The translations under genes and the position numbers were made by a program. From assembly GCA_937922435.1 (NCBI GenBank), contig CAKZVT010000012.1:1-64000 (forward strand): a stretch of 64,000 nt of DNA. Reading direction: 5' to 3'. This document shows positions 1 to 9,400 of this stretch, in pieces (positions within the stretch are counted from its first letter, which is position 1; the number at the start of each line of letters is the position of its first letter). The stretch is from an uncultured Prevotella sp. Lineage in GTDB: Bacteria; Bacteroidota; Bacteroidia; Bacteroidales; Bacteroidaceae. The notes under the pieces are model-generated. The model was not told the origin of the DNA, did no database searches, and was given only the letters and a program-made list of their open reading frames with translations.

Positions 1-1
1 T

Positions 2-1480
2 GACATCAACTTCCCACCGGCTGACGGAACTGTTGACAACATCACGACTACTGCAAAGATTACCCGGCAGATTAACGCCATCGCCAGCACAGACATCAAG
101 GCGTTAGTTGTACTCAACAACAATGAAATGTTCACCGTCAGCGACGACGGCGACTTGCAGGTTGACGGCACGACTATGGTTGGCAAGACTCTTGCTGAAT
201 TGAACACGGCCGTAAATGCACAAATCGGTAACAAGACATGGACTGAATACGGCTTCCTCATGTCTAACGCAGTGCTCGCCAACGCTCAGGGCGGTACTGT
301 AGCTCCGACAAACGCCGAGGCTTCCGTACTCGTTCCTATCGCTACTGACAAGATTTATGACAACTACAACGAGGCTTCACTCAACCCTGCTGCAAGCATC
401 TACGTTGAGAGAGCTGTGTCAAAGGTTACTCTTACCGCAGCAGACGGCAACACGACTGAAGGCACAGCCCTGCCTTACACCGTTAGCGGCTGGACGCTCG
501 ACAACACCAACAATTCAAGCAACCTTGTACGCGAAGCCACTAACTTCGACACATGGAAGGCTTACACATCAAGCGCACAGGCAGCCGGCGTTGACAAGTA
601 TCGCTTCGTAGGCAATGCTGCTGTTGGCACGAACATTGACGGTGACGAAACTTACTACCGTGTTTACTGGGGCGAGGACCGCAACTACACAGACGCACCT
701 GAAGGCAGCTTTACAACTGTTGGCGGAGAGACTGTTGCCGACGCAGCCCTCAACACAAATGTTGACGGAACGGTTGCACGTTACTGCTTTGAGAATACGT
801 CTGACTTAGACCACATGGTTGAGCAGAACATGACACGTGTCATCGTCAAAGCTACCTTCAATGGCGGTGATGACTTCTACATCGTTGACAATGACAAGGA
901 CGAATTGTGGCCATTGGAAGATGTTAAGCAGGAAGTTGCAGCACGTCTGATTAACGAACCTGGCTTCAACGCATGGGCAAAGACGCATATCGTAGGAACT
1001 CTCAACGAAAGCGACCTCAATGTAACTTTGTCAACAGCTGCTGGCGTTTGCACGGTTACCGCTGTTACTTTAGCTGAAGACGCTAATGTGATATTCGCAG
1101 AAGGCACAACCTCTCTTCCCGACAATGTTGCTGAAACAGCCAACAGCCGTATCGATATCTTATTCTACGAGAACGGAGAGTCTTATTATAACGTATGGGT
1201 TAACCACTTCGGCGAGGACGGCACACCATGGGATGAAGCTGTAACTGAAGGTACTCCTGCTGAAGGCAACATCTATCCTGGTGGCGCACCCAACTACCTC
1301 GGTCGTTGGGGTATGCTGCGCAACAACTGGTACGACATCAACGTTATTGGCATAAAGAGCGTTGGCGACCCGATTGTAGCTGAAGTTACAGGAGAGACTA
1401 TCGACAAGAAAGAATCTTACTGCTCTGTTGAAATCAACATCCTCTCTTGGGCTAAGCGTACACAAGACGCAGAACTTTAA
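2..1480 (+). CDS. Mfa1-type major fimbrial subunit, C-terminal part
   Basis: The reading frame is already open at base 2, so the N-terminus, lipobox and proteolytic site lie outside the window; about 492 residues are visible. The protein is Asp/Asn/Thr-rich and beta-rich, with no membrane segment. It ends in a short hydrophobic strand (VEINILSWAKR) like the C-terminal strand of Bacteroidales Mfa1 fimbrillins. In that family the subunit is exported as a lipoprotein, trimmed by a protease and polymerised on the cell surface by strand exchange. The next gene is a FimB/Mfa2-type anchor, which fits the mfa gene order. The family call comes from context plus the C-terminal strand. It could instead be another fimbrillin-like subunit, since the diagnostic N-terminal domain is missing. 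Confidence 0.75.
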   Translation, partial: DINFPPADGTVDNITTTAKITRQINAIASTDIKALVVLNNNEMFTVSDDGDLQVDGTTMVGKTLAELNTAVNAQIGNKTWTEYGFLMSNAVLANAQGGTVAPTNAEASVLVPIATDKIYDNYNEASLNPAASIYVERAVSKVTLTAADGNTTEGTALPYTVSGWTLDNTNNSSNLVREATNFDTWKAYTSSAQAAGVDKYRFVGNAAVGTNIDGDETYYRVYWGEDRNYTDAPEGSFTTVGGETVADAALNTNVDGTVARYCFENTSDLDHMVEQNMTRVIVKATFNGGDDFYIVDNDKDELWPLEDVKQEVAARLINEPGFNAWAKTHIVGTLNESDLNVTLSTAAGVCTVTAVTLAEDANVIFAEGTTSLPDNVAETANSRIDILFYENGESYYNVWVNHFGEDGTPWDEAVTEGTPAEGNIYPGGAPNYLGRWGMLRNNWYDINVIGIKSVGDPIVAEVTGETIDKKESYCSVEINILSWAKRTQDAEL

Positions 1481-1507
1481 TTAAGACCGTATTTATAATT
1501 CATTTTC

Positions 1508-1543
1508 AATCCCGGCGGCTCCGGCCGCGGTGCCGCCGGGATT
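1508..1543 (+). terminator. 12-bp GC-rich hairpin after the fimbrillin gene
   Basis: Positions 1508-1519 (AATCCCGGCGGC) pair perfectly with 1532-1543. The hairpin lies 28 bp past the stop codon. No long T-tract follows on the plus strand, so it may attenuate transcription or stabilise the abundant major-subunit mRNA rather than fully terminate. A weaker CCGG hairpin follows near 1567-1579. The rest of the 416-bp gap to the next gene holds purine-rich repeats and no ORF I would support. Confidence 0.5.
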
Positions 1544-1706
1544 TCAAAAAAACAAAATAAACCAATCCCGGCTATGCCGGAACCCGGCCTGTAAAGGCGC
1601 AACAACCGTCTGATTAGCCACAAAGGCTTGGATGACACCCGGCACTCACAACGTGAGTTCCCACCAAAAGCGAAAACAACCGCCACACATACGGCGACAA
1701 CATATA

Positions 1707-1750
1707 AATTAAGAGTTAAGAATTAAGAGTTAAGAAAGAAGAAAGAGGGA
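1707..1750 (+). repeat. Tandem AATTAAGAGTTAAG repeats
   Basis: Degenerate tandem copies of (A)ATTAAGAGTTAAG run into a GAAAGAAG tract ahead of the Mfa2-like gene. This is the same word family seen as inverted arms at other gene junctions (for example 14427-14525 and inside mfd), but here only one arm is evident. Confidence 0.6.
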
Positions 1751-1896
1751 AAAAGAACAAGGGGCAATAACTTGTCAAGCCGCTTATCCACGGTACATTA
1801 GGCTTATCGGGCATATTAGTCTTATCCAGCCAATCCAAGAACTCCCGACTCTTCCAGTCCTCCCATTAAAATAGAAAACAATAAAAACCATAAGGT

Positions 1897-3009
1897 ATGA
1901 AATATTCAGCGAAAAAACCTTTTAAGTGGTTGTGCTGCGCTTTGTTCGCCGCCGCCGCTTTCACATCGTGTGACATGATGGAAGAAGACCTTAGCGACTG
2001 TCCCACCGGCCTGTATCTTACCTTCAAGTATGACTATAACTTGCAGCGCGCCGATATGTTCAACGACCACGTCGGTTCCGTCACAGTTTACGTCTTCGAC
2101 GAGCAGGGCAAGCTCGTCAAGACGCAGGAGGAGAGCAACATCGGCGGAGTGGCACCGCTGAAGAGTCCCGGATACGCAATGCACATTACCGACCTCGCTC
2201 CGGGCAAGTACCAATTCCTGGCATTGGCAGGACAGCGTCCTTACGCCGACATGCTGGGAGACTCACGCGCACGCTTTGTCCGCACCGACATGCCAGCAGG
2301 CAGCGACATGACGCAGCTCGGCGTGCAGCTCGACCGCGTGCAGACCGGCGACGGCACGTATGACATCGTAAACAACGGCCTGCCCCTCGACACCCTCTGG
2401 CACGGCATGCTCACCACGCCCGTAGAGGTGTACCCGTACAAGGCGAACAAGGCGGCTTACGCCACAATACCTCTCGTGCGCGACACGAAGAAAATCAACA
2501 TCACCCTGCGCGAGATAGAAGACCCGACGGACATGGACGTAAACAACTACACCATGACCATAACCGACCGCAACTCTACTCTGCTTTGGGACAACACGGT
2601 TGACGAGACTACGGGCACCGTGGTTTACCGCCCACACGAGACATGGAACACCTACGACCGCACCCCGGCCTTCGACGAGAACGGCAACCCGCTGCCCGGC
2701 GTAGGCGTAATAGCGCATGCCGACTTCATGACGTCGCGCATCATATATCATGACGACCCAGCCGACGACGGAGAGCTGCTCATTGTCAACAACGAGACTG
2801 GACAGGACGTTGCCCGCCTCAACCTGCCCGACATCCTTTCACGTCTGCGCACAAGCGAGAACACACACCTCTATTCCGAGCAGGAATTCCTCGACCGCGG
2901 CTACGACTACCAAATAGACATCTTCCTCAACGAAGGCGAGCTTGACTATGTCAACATCAGCATCAGCGTGCTTGGCTGGAGCAAGCGCATCCAGTTCGAA
3001 GAGCTATAA
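1897..3009 (+). CDS. FimB/Mfa2-family fimbrial anchor lipoprotein
   Basis: This 370-residue lipoprotein has a signal peptide ending in a lipobox with Cys25 (AAFTSC). The mature start DCPTGLYLTFKYDYN, followed by a strand of the type VGSVTVYVFDEQGK, is characteristic of the FimB/Mfa2 family. Those proteins form the first, outer-membrane-anchored subunit of the fimbria and terminate or anchor the polymer. The C-terminus (VNISISVLGWSKRIQFEEL) resembles that of the upstream fimbrillin. It follows the major subunit and precedes two more fimbrillin-like genes, matching an mfa-type operon. The ATG at 1897 leaves the signal peptide intact. No strong ribosome-binding site is present. Confidence 0.88.
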   Translation: MKYSAKKPFKWLCCALFAAAAFTSCDMMEEDLSDCPTGLYLTFKYDYNLQRADMFNDHVGSVTVYVFDEQGKLVKTQEESNIGGVAPLKSPGYAMHITDLAPGKYQFLALAGQRPYADMLGDSRARFVRTDMPAGSDMTQLGVQLDRVQTGDGTYDIVNNGLPLDTLWHGMLTTPVEVYPYKANKAAYATIPLVRDTKKINITLREIEDPTDMDVNNYTMTITDRNSTLLWDNTVDETTGTVVYRPHETWNTYDRTPAFDENGNPLPGVGVIAHADFMTSRIIYHDDPADDGELLIVNNETGQDVARLNLPDILSRLRTSENTHLYSEQEFLDRGYDYQIDIFLNEGELDYVNISISVLGWSKRIQFEEL

Positions 3010-3095
3010 AAAAGGTGAGAGAGTGAGAAGGTGAGAAAGTGAGAAAGTGAGTTCCCAGCTCTCCCAGCACTCCCAGTTCTCCCTGCCCTCCCCTT
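3010..3095 (+). repeat. GTGAGAAA / CTCCCAG short tandem repeats
   Basis: The gap between two fimbrial genes consists of degenerate GTGAGAAA units followed by degenerate CTCCCAG units. The two word types are partly complementary, so the stretch could fold into a loose stem. Similar CTCCC words occur just before the Mfa2-like gene, near 1840-1866. Confidence 0.5.
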
Positions 3096-3123
3096 AAAAA
3101 AGAAAACTAAAAACACTATAGTC

Positions 3124-4911
3124 ATGAAAGATAACAAATATAAATGGCGCGGCGCGGCCCTATGCCTTGCCTTGTCGCTGATGGCGGCAAGTTGCAGCAT
3201 GAGCGACGACATGGAGTGCCCGCCCGAAGGAGGCGGCACGCCAGGCACAGGCTCGGCGTTCATACAGCTTAGCTTCGGCATGGCTGACGCGCAAGGCACA
3301 CGCGCCAATCCCAACGGCGGCGAAACAGGCGACGGCCACGAAGCCGGACAGACCAACGAGAACAGCGTAAGCACCGCCGTGGCGTTCCTATTTGACGCGA
3401 ACGTCAGCGTCAATGGCGCAGCCGACACGCGCGTAACGCCCGTTTACTTCCCGTCAGTCAATCCCACCGCTGAAGGCGGAACAGATATTGATGCCGTTTA
3501 TGAGACAATCCCTGTGCAAACCACCGTAGAGAACGGCGATTACAACGTAATAGTAGTGGCCAACCCCGGCGACAACCGATGGTGGGAGCAAGCCGAGAAC
3601 CAGACGCTCGGCGCAGTGCGCGACCACATACAGCAGGAAGCTTGGAAGGAAGCTGAAAGTTCCGATGGCACTATCAGTTACAGTGACTTCCTCATGTCAT
3701 CAGCCGACGAGCCGACCGAAAAGCTTACCATAAACAACAACTCTGAAAGCGAGCCGGCCACCGTCTCCGTCAACGTAGAGCGCATGGCGGCGCGCGTTGA
3801 CTATCTCGCCAAGAATGAATACGACTGCGAAGACCCGATGTACGAGGGCGCGACAATCGAAATCACCGGCGCGACCATCGTCAACCGCCTCACCGCAGGT
3901 TCATACCTGCTGAAGCGCGTAGCCGACGACGTTAACAGCCAAACCCCTAAATACCTCGGCCGCGAAAAGGCAACAGGCACTGACATGCTGGCAACCAACT
4001 ACGTGCTCGACCCGTGGACGGCGTTGAAGACACAGCAGAACCTCACGGGCACACCGTTCACCGTTAACGGACAGAACGTTGAGGCATCGGGCCTTTACGA
4101 CGCCGAGACCTACATCCCCACACGCTCCGACAATCCGGAGGACTGGGCCGACTACTGCAAGGCGGGCGTTGCAGCTACTGCGGATGATTATCTGCGCGTA
4201 GGTTACGCCTTGGAAAACACGACCGACAGGCTCAGCACCTCGCTCAACTACAACACGGGCATCGTATTCAAGGCGCAGTTCCATCCCGTAGGCGTGACAA
4301 ACTACAACGACGGCCAGACATTCTTCACCTACAACGGCGTAATCTATCCCATGCTTACCGACATGATGGGACAACTCAACGGACAAGAATATTTCTCCAC
4401 TTACGTCGGCAAGAAAATTGCCGCCCTTACAAGTTGGGACGACTTGAAAAACTTTGCGGCAAGCATTACCAACGACCCCACCGGCTACAGCACGTACCTT
4501 GAGGACTACGCCGACACACATTCAGCCGAAACGTTCAATACGGCAGATGAATTAAAATGGGAATACTACCTTAGCTACAAGCTCGGTGTGTTTGAAAACT
4601 CGCAGGATGGTCCAGAAATCAACCAGAACGACATAAATACCCGCGCCGTGCTTTACGAAAGCAGCGGCGAGCTGCTGCGCACCTACTACAACGGCCAGTG
4701 CTACTACATCTGGTGGCTGCGCCACAGCAACGACGGCAACGACGAGACCAACGGCGTGATGGAATACGCCATTGTGCGCAATAACATATATAAGGTAAGG
4801 GTGAACAGCATCTACTCGCTCGGCGGCGACATACCTGACAACGAGCAGCTTGACGCCCACGTTTACGTCAACAAGTGGTCGATGCTCGCCCCCGAGGTTC
4901 TTCCGATGTAA
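3124..4911 (+). CDS. Fimbrillin-family minor subunit lipoprotein (Mfa-like)
   Basis: The 595-residue lipoprotein has a signal peptide with lipobox Cys24 (LMAASC). Its mature start, rich in Asp, Glu and Gly, leads to a first beta strand and a GTRA site with Arg60. In Porphyromonas fimbrillins, cleavage after an Arg near this position by an Arg-specific protease exposes the groove needed for polymerisation; that role here is inference. The remainder is soluble, beta-rich and full of Tyr and Asn. It ends in VNKWSMLAPEVLPM, a short C-terminal strand typical of fimbrillin donor strands. Only 21 bp separate it from the next fimbrial gene. It probably acts as an accessory or tip subunit, but could be an alternative major subunit. 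Confidence 0.72.
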   Translation: MKDNKYKWRGAALCLALSLMAASCSMSDDMECPPEGGGTPGTGSAFIQLSFGMADAQGTRANPNGGETGDGHEAGQTNENSVSTAVAFLFDANVSVNGAADTRVTPVYFPSVNPTAEGGTDIDAVYETIPVQTTVENGDYNVIVVANPGDNRWWEQAENQTLGAVRDHIQQEAWKEAESSDGTISYSDFLMSSADEPTEKLTINNNSESEPATVSVNVERMAARVDYLAKNEYDCEDPMYEGATIEITGATIVNRLTAGSYLLKRVADDVNSQTPKYLGREKATGTDMLATNYVLDPWTALKTQQNLTGTPFTVNGQNVEASGLYDAETYIPTRSDNPEDWADYCKAGVAATADDYLRVGYALENTTDRLSTSLNYNTGIVFKAQFHPVGVTNYNDGQTFFTYNGVIYPMLTDMMGQLNGQEYFSTYVGKKIAALTSWDDLKNFAASITNDPTGYSTYLEDYADTHSAETFNTADELKWEYYLSYKLGVFENSQDGPEINQNDINTRAVLYESSGELLRTYYNGQCYYIWWLRHSNDGNDETNGVMEYAIVRNNIYKVRVNSIYSLGGDIPDNEQLDAHVYVNKWSMLAPEVLPM

Positions 4912-4932
4912 AACTTGAAAAATCAGATTACT

Positions 4933-6405
4933 ATGGATAAGAGATACAGACACATATTGCGATACGCGCTGGCGGCACTGCCGCTGGCGTGCGTCGCCAT
5001 GTTGTCGTCGTGCTCGCTTGACGACGACGCAGAGTGTCCCGACCCCAACGCCCCGGCCACGCTGCGCATCAGCGTCTCAGCCGGAGAGCCGGGCGACCTC
5101 AACGGGACACGCGCCGGCGACGACGTCAACGCCGACGAACAGGAGTTCATGCACACGCTGCGCCTATACATCGTCAACGATAACGTCAACGGCGTGCGCC
5201 GCACGGTGCTGGACTTGTCGCCTGACCTTACCAACAACACTTTGGCGCAGACAGGCAACCTGACAAACTGGGAAACAGGCGAGTTTACGCTTGCCCCCGG
5301 CACTTACACCATCTACGCCTTTGCCAACGTTGACAGCTATGACGGCGAGTTCGGAACGGAGTCAGGGCAAAGAGCCATCACACCGATGACGATGACGGAA
5401 TTCTTGGATGACTGCTTTGCGACAGACCAGCAAGTAAGGGACGGCGACCTTGCCGAATACCGCATATACAACCCTGCTGAAAACTTAGACTTCGCCAATG
5501 GCATGTACATCCCAATGAGCGCGAAAAAGACAATCACGGTTACGCCGAACACCAGCGACATATCCATCGGCCTCGACCGCCTCGTAAGCAAGGTGAGAAT
5601 CACCGTTCCTGAGGACAACCAATACATCGGCGCGAACAGCACCATCACGTTCTCAGGCTATGCGGAGAACGTGCCCCTGCTCGGTGCGGACGGCAGCTAC
5701 GGCAGCGCGGAGCTTTACGGCGGACGCAAGGCCACGACCGACAAGATGCCGTTCAACCAGGCGGGCCAGGAAGTATCGTTCTACGTCAACGAGACCTACA
5801 CTGGCGACCCGTTCACCGTAACGCTCAGCACAGGCAAGAGCGGCAACGGCGACGTCTCAGCATACGTGGCCAAGACGCAGCGCACCGACATACCCCGCAA
5901 CAGCATCTACCCCCTGTCGCTCACCTTCCCAGATTTCACGCCGGACTTCCTGTGGCAGTCATGGGAAGCAGCAATCGGCTCAGTGCCCGTAGAGGTTGTA
6001 GCTGAAGAGAACAATTACATCGTGAAAATAGCCTCGGGCAACACGTTCAAGTTCACCGTAACAAGCGTTGACGGAACTAACAGCCAGTTGCAAAGCGCGA
6101 CATGGGCACACGGCGACGTAACCAACCAGATAACCGACATACAAATCGGCAACAACGCCATCAGCGGCGCGATTTCTGCCGGCGTACCCGTAGGAACGCA
6201 AATCCCCCTCACGGTAACGGTTAACTGGACAGCCGATTACACTGACGCAACAGGCTCAACCGAGACGAGAAACTTCACCCGCACATACAACGTGACCATC
6301 GAGACCATTGATATTTGGGACACCGAATACAAGTCTTACACACGCGGCTCATGGCGCACTTACCGCCTTACGCCCGAAGTTCTCAACATGTTCATCAAAC
6401 GATAA
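4933..6405 (+). CDS. Fimbrillin-like lipoprotein (second accessory subunit)
   Basis: I chose the ATG at 4933 (MDKRYRHILRY); an in-frame TTG at 4915 would only add six residues ahead of the signal peptide. The 490-residue product has lipobox Cys27 (AMLSSC) and a mature start DDDAECPDPN. A GTRA site places Arg at residue 60, the same residue number as in the upstream gene. The fold looks beta-rich, with no membrane segment. The C-terminus (TYRLTPEVLNMFIKR) parallels the APEVLPM end of its neighbour. Its position between a fimbrial subunit and the giant secreted protein suggests a minor or tip-adjacent fimbrial component. The family is clear only in broad terms. Confidence 0.68.
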   Translation: MDKRYRHILRYALAALPLACVAMLSSCSLDDDAECPDPNAPATLRISVSAGEPGDLNGTRAGDDVNADEQEFMHTLRLYIVNDNVNGVRRTVLDLSPDLTNNTLAQTGNLTNWETGEFTLAPGTYTIYAFANVDSYDGEFGTESGQRAITPMTMTEFLDDCFATDQQVRDGDLAEYRIYNPAENLDFANGMYIPMSAKKTITVTPNTSDISIGLDRLVSKVRITVPEDNQYIGANSTITFSGYAENVPLLGADGSYGSAELYGGRKATTDKMPFNQAGQEVSFYVNETYTGDPFTVTLSTGKSGNGDVSAYVAKTQRTDIPRNSIYPLSLTFPDFTPDFLWQSWEAAIGSVPVEVVAEENNYIVKIASGNTFKFTVTSVDGTNSQLQSATWAHGDVTNQITDIQIGNNAISGAISAGVPVGTQIPLTVTVNWTADYTDATGSTETRNFTRTYNVTIETIDIWDTEYKSYTRGSWRTYRLTPEVLNMFIKR

Positions 6406-6412
6406 AAGGAGG
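6406..6412 (+). promoter_or_regulatory. Strong Shine-Dalgarno site before the giant protein gene
   Basis: AAGGAGG lies 8 nt before the ATG at 6421. A near-perfect anti-SD match is unusual among the other starts in this window, most of which lack one. It supports this start and efficient translation of the last gene of the fimbrial operon. Confidence 0.75.
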
Positions 6413-6420
6413 AACAAGAC

Positions 6421-9400
6421 ATGAAAACAAACAACATATTGTGCAAAGTCCTTTCGGCTGCCCTGCTCTGCAGCTTCAGCGCGGCAGCGTGGGCGCAGAC
6501 GATAAACACACAATATCAAAACAGCACCATCCAGCATAAAGACCCTAAATGGATAAGTCTTAGAAGCAGTATAAGCCAAGCGGCTCAAGACATGGACACC
6601 TTTGATGAGACGGCCCGTTTCGACAATCCGTATACCGGCACACAAATACAGGCCGCCCATACATATTATGATACGCTTTATGTGCGCAAGGGCGAGTCTG
6701 TTGAATTGACATTGCCGGTTGTGCCGTCAGGTTTTGATGGAACTTTTGGTGATAAAAATCGAAGTAGCGCAAGGGCATACCAGCGTTGGTACAACTTCAT
6801 GACAGAAAAGCCTTTCAGCTACACTCAAGGTTGGAATACAAATTATACCAACATTTTGGAACCGACCCATGAGTGCCGTGTCTATTCCAATGGTTATGTT
6901 GCCGGCATGTCAGTAAGTGGCGACATCATGGCGCGTGTCACATTCCATTACCCTACGGACACCCAATACGGCACTTACGCAAACAATGGTTTTGACAACG
7001 GAAGTGCCGGCAACAACTATTATCTCGTAGCTTGCGACGCCTCTGGTTACCTTGACTTCACAAGCGATGGCACAAAAGGCAGTTTCAGTAGGGACAACGG
7101 TTGGTATGAGCCTACGTTGAGCCTCCGCGCCGTTTATTACATCATTGGCGTTGACGACCGTGGCGGAGCTGACGAAACCGAAGGATGGAAGAACGGCATG
7201 GGCCGTTTGGAGAACGCCGCATATCGAGGCGGTGACGGCACAAACAAGAAGTTCTTGGAAGAATATGACATCACCTTCCCTTGCGACCACCTCGGCAACC
7301 AGAGTGACGAGCTTGTGGCCTTGTCGAAATTCGCCAACGGTTACCGTATCGACGGCGACAATAACGACCAGCTAACAGTAACCATTACTGACGGGGATGA
7401 CACATTCACTCTTCTTCGCTTTACCGATGACGATGACCGACAGGGAGGATGCGGAACAAGTGAAGCCGGAAATACGACAACCATTTCTGGCGACTCACGT
7501 TCAATCTTCTTTAGGAAGAAAGGCGCGGGCAAACAGAAACCTTGGAGTGTAAACGATGAAGAAACAGCTACTATTGTCGTAACAAAAAGCGTGAACAATA
7601 CGACATATAACATTGCGAAATTCAACCTTACTTTCAAGAAAGACACCCGTCTGCTCACCCAGCACGAGTTAGACAGGCTTGACAGCATACGTCTTGGCGG
7701 CAGTCATAATAATGTTAATTCAGAAAACTGGTGGTATCGACGTTCATATCAGTACCGCACACCGGAATACCTGCGCAGCAATTATAATTTGTTGACGTCA
7801 AGGACATTCGACTACGACCCTGATGTTGCCGGAATGTTCGGCCAAGCCGACGGCAACGGCAACCACTGGTATTACCCGTTCCCTCTTGACTGGAGTTACA
7901 GTTCGTATGCCTTCTTCGACGGCTCAACATTCACTGACTTCGATGGTTCAACACCAAACAACGATAACTACAACAAACATCCATTTGCCGAGTGGGGCTA
8001 TTACGCAATAACCAACGAATATGTAGGCTATGGTGACAAGGTTAAGAATGGAGTAAAGCGTCCTACCAATGCTTCTCTTGGAGGCAAAAACGCCGACGGC
8101 TACTTCCTTTATGTTGACGCGTCAGACAAGCCTGGGAAAATAGTAACCCTGCCGTTTGAAGAGAACCTTTGCCCTGGTACAGAGCTGTTTGTCAGCGCAT
8201 GGGTGAAAAGTGCTGACGAAAACGTGGGTAACAGAGCTAACTCCGCCATGCTGTTCACCATCTACGGAATTGACGCAGACAACAACAAAACGCCTCTGTA
8301 CAGACAATCCACAGGCCAGATTACGACGACTTCGTTTTTATCAACCGGTGATGGCAGAGAATACACCCGTACCAACGGTTATGACAGCAATGAAAACGAC
8401 TGGTATCAGATAGCTTTCTCGTTCGTCAACAACGACGAACTCACAGATAAGTTCGTAAGCTATGAGCTGCAAGTTGACAACAACTGCGGTTCTACCGCCG
8501 GCGGCGACTTCTACCTTGACGAAATAGAGGTGTTCATATCTCGGCCTACAGCCGCTGTGACGCAGAAGGACTACACCTGCTCGGGCGAGCGCACATTGCT
8601 CAGCGCGTCGCTTGACTGGGAGCAGCTTTGCGAGCGCACAGGCGCAGACGCCGACGAAACCGACGGGAGCAAAGAGCCGGAGAACATCGACTTCTGCTTC
8701 ATTGACGAGGCCAAGTATAACGCCCTGATAGGCAACAACGCTTCACCCTCGGTAGAAGAGATAACCGCGGCGTTGGAGAAATCAGTAGTCATGATTGGCT
8801 CAAGCGAAGACCCCGACCCCACAACAGGTGAATATTACGACCGCGAGGTAGGTTCGCTTTATTACAACATGGTGTTCAATGACAACACCGAGTACGTACC
8901 CGTAGAAAAGAACCTTGCCATAAACAACGGCAGCAACGGTAAATACTACTTCTACCGCACGGGTACGGCCGAGGACGAAGACCGCAAGCTGATTGTAGAC
9001 TTCTATTCAGCCATGTCGCCCAACACGCGATACCTTATGCTCATAGTTGACGGCAAGACCGACGGCACGGTGAACACAATGGCCGATTTCGCAGGAATGT
9101 ATTATGACCCGTGCGGCATAAAGTCGCCTGTGTACGTCACTTCGCAGACGCTTGTAAAGGTTAACGGCGAGGTGGTAGACCCGCAGAACGACCTCTGCGA
9201 GGGCCAGACGTTCAACTTCACTTCACAGATGCGCGTGCCGCAGCTCGACGACAAGGGCGAAATCATGCGCGACCCCGACACGGGCGAAGAGCTGTTCACC
9301 ACGCTCGACATGGACGTTTACTTTGACTGGTTCTTCGGCACGGAGGAAGAGTTCAACGCCGCCAACGGCCAATACGGCGGCCATTCGCTCGCTTCGGCCT

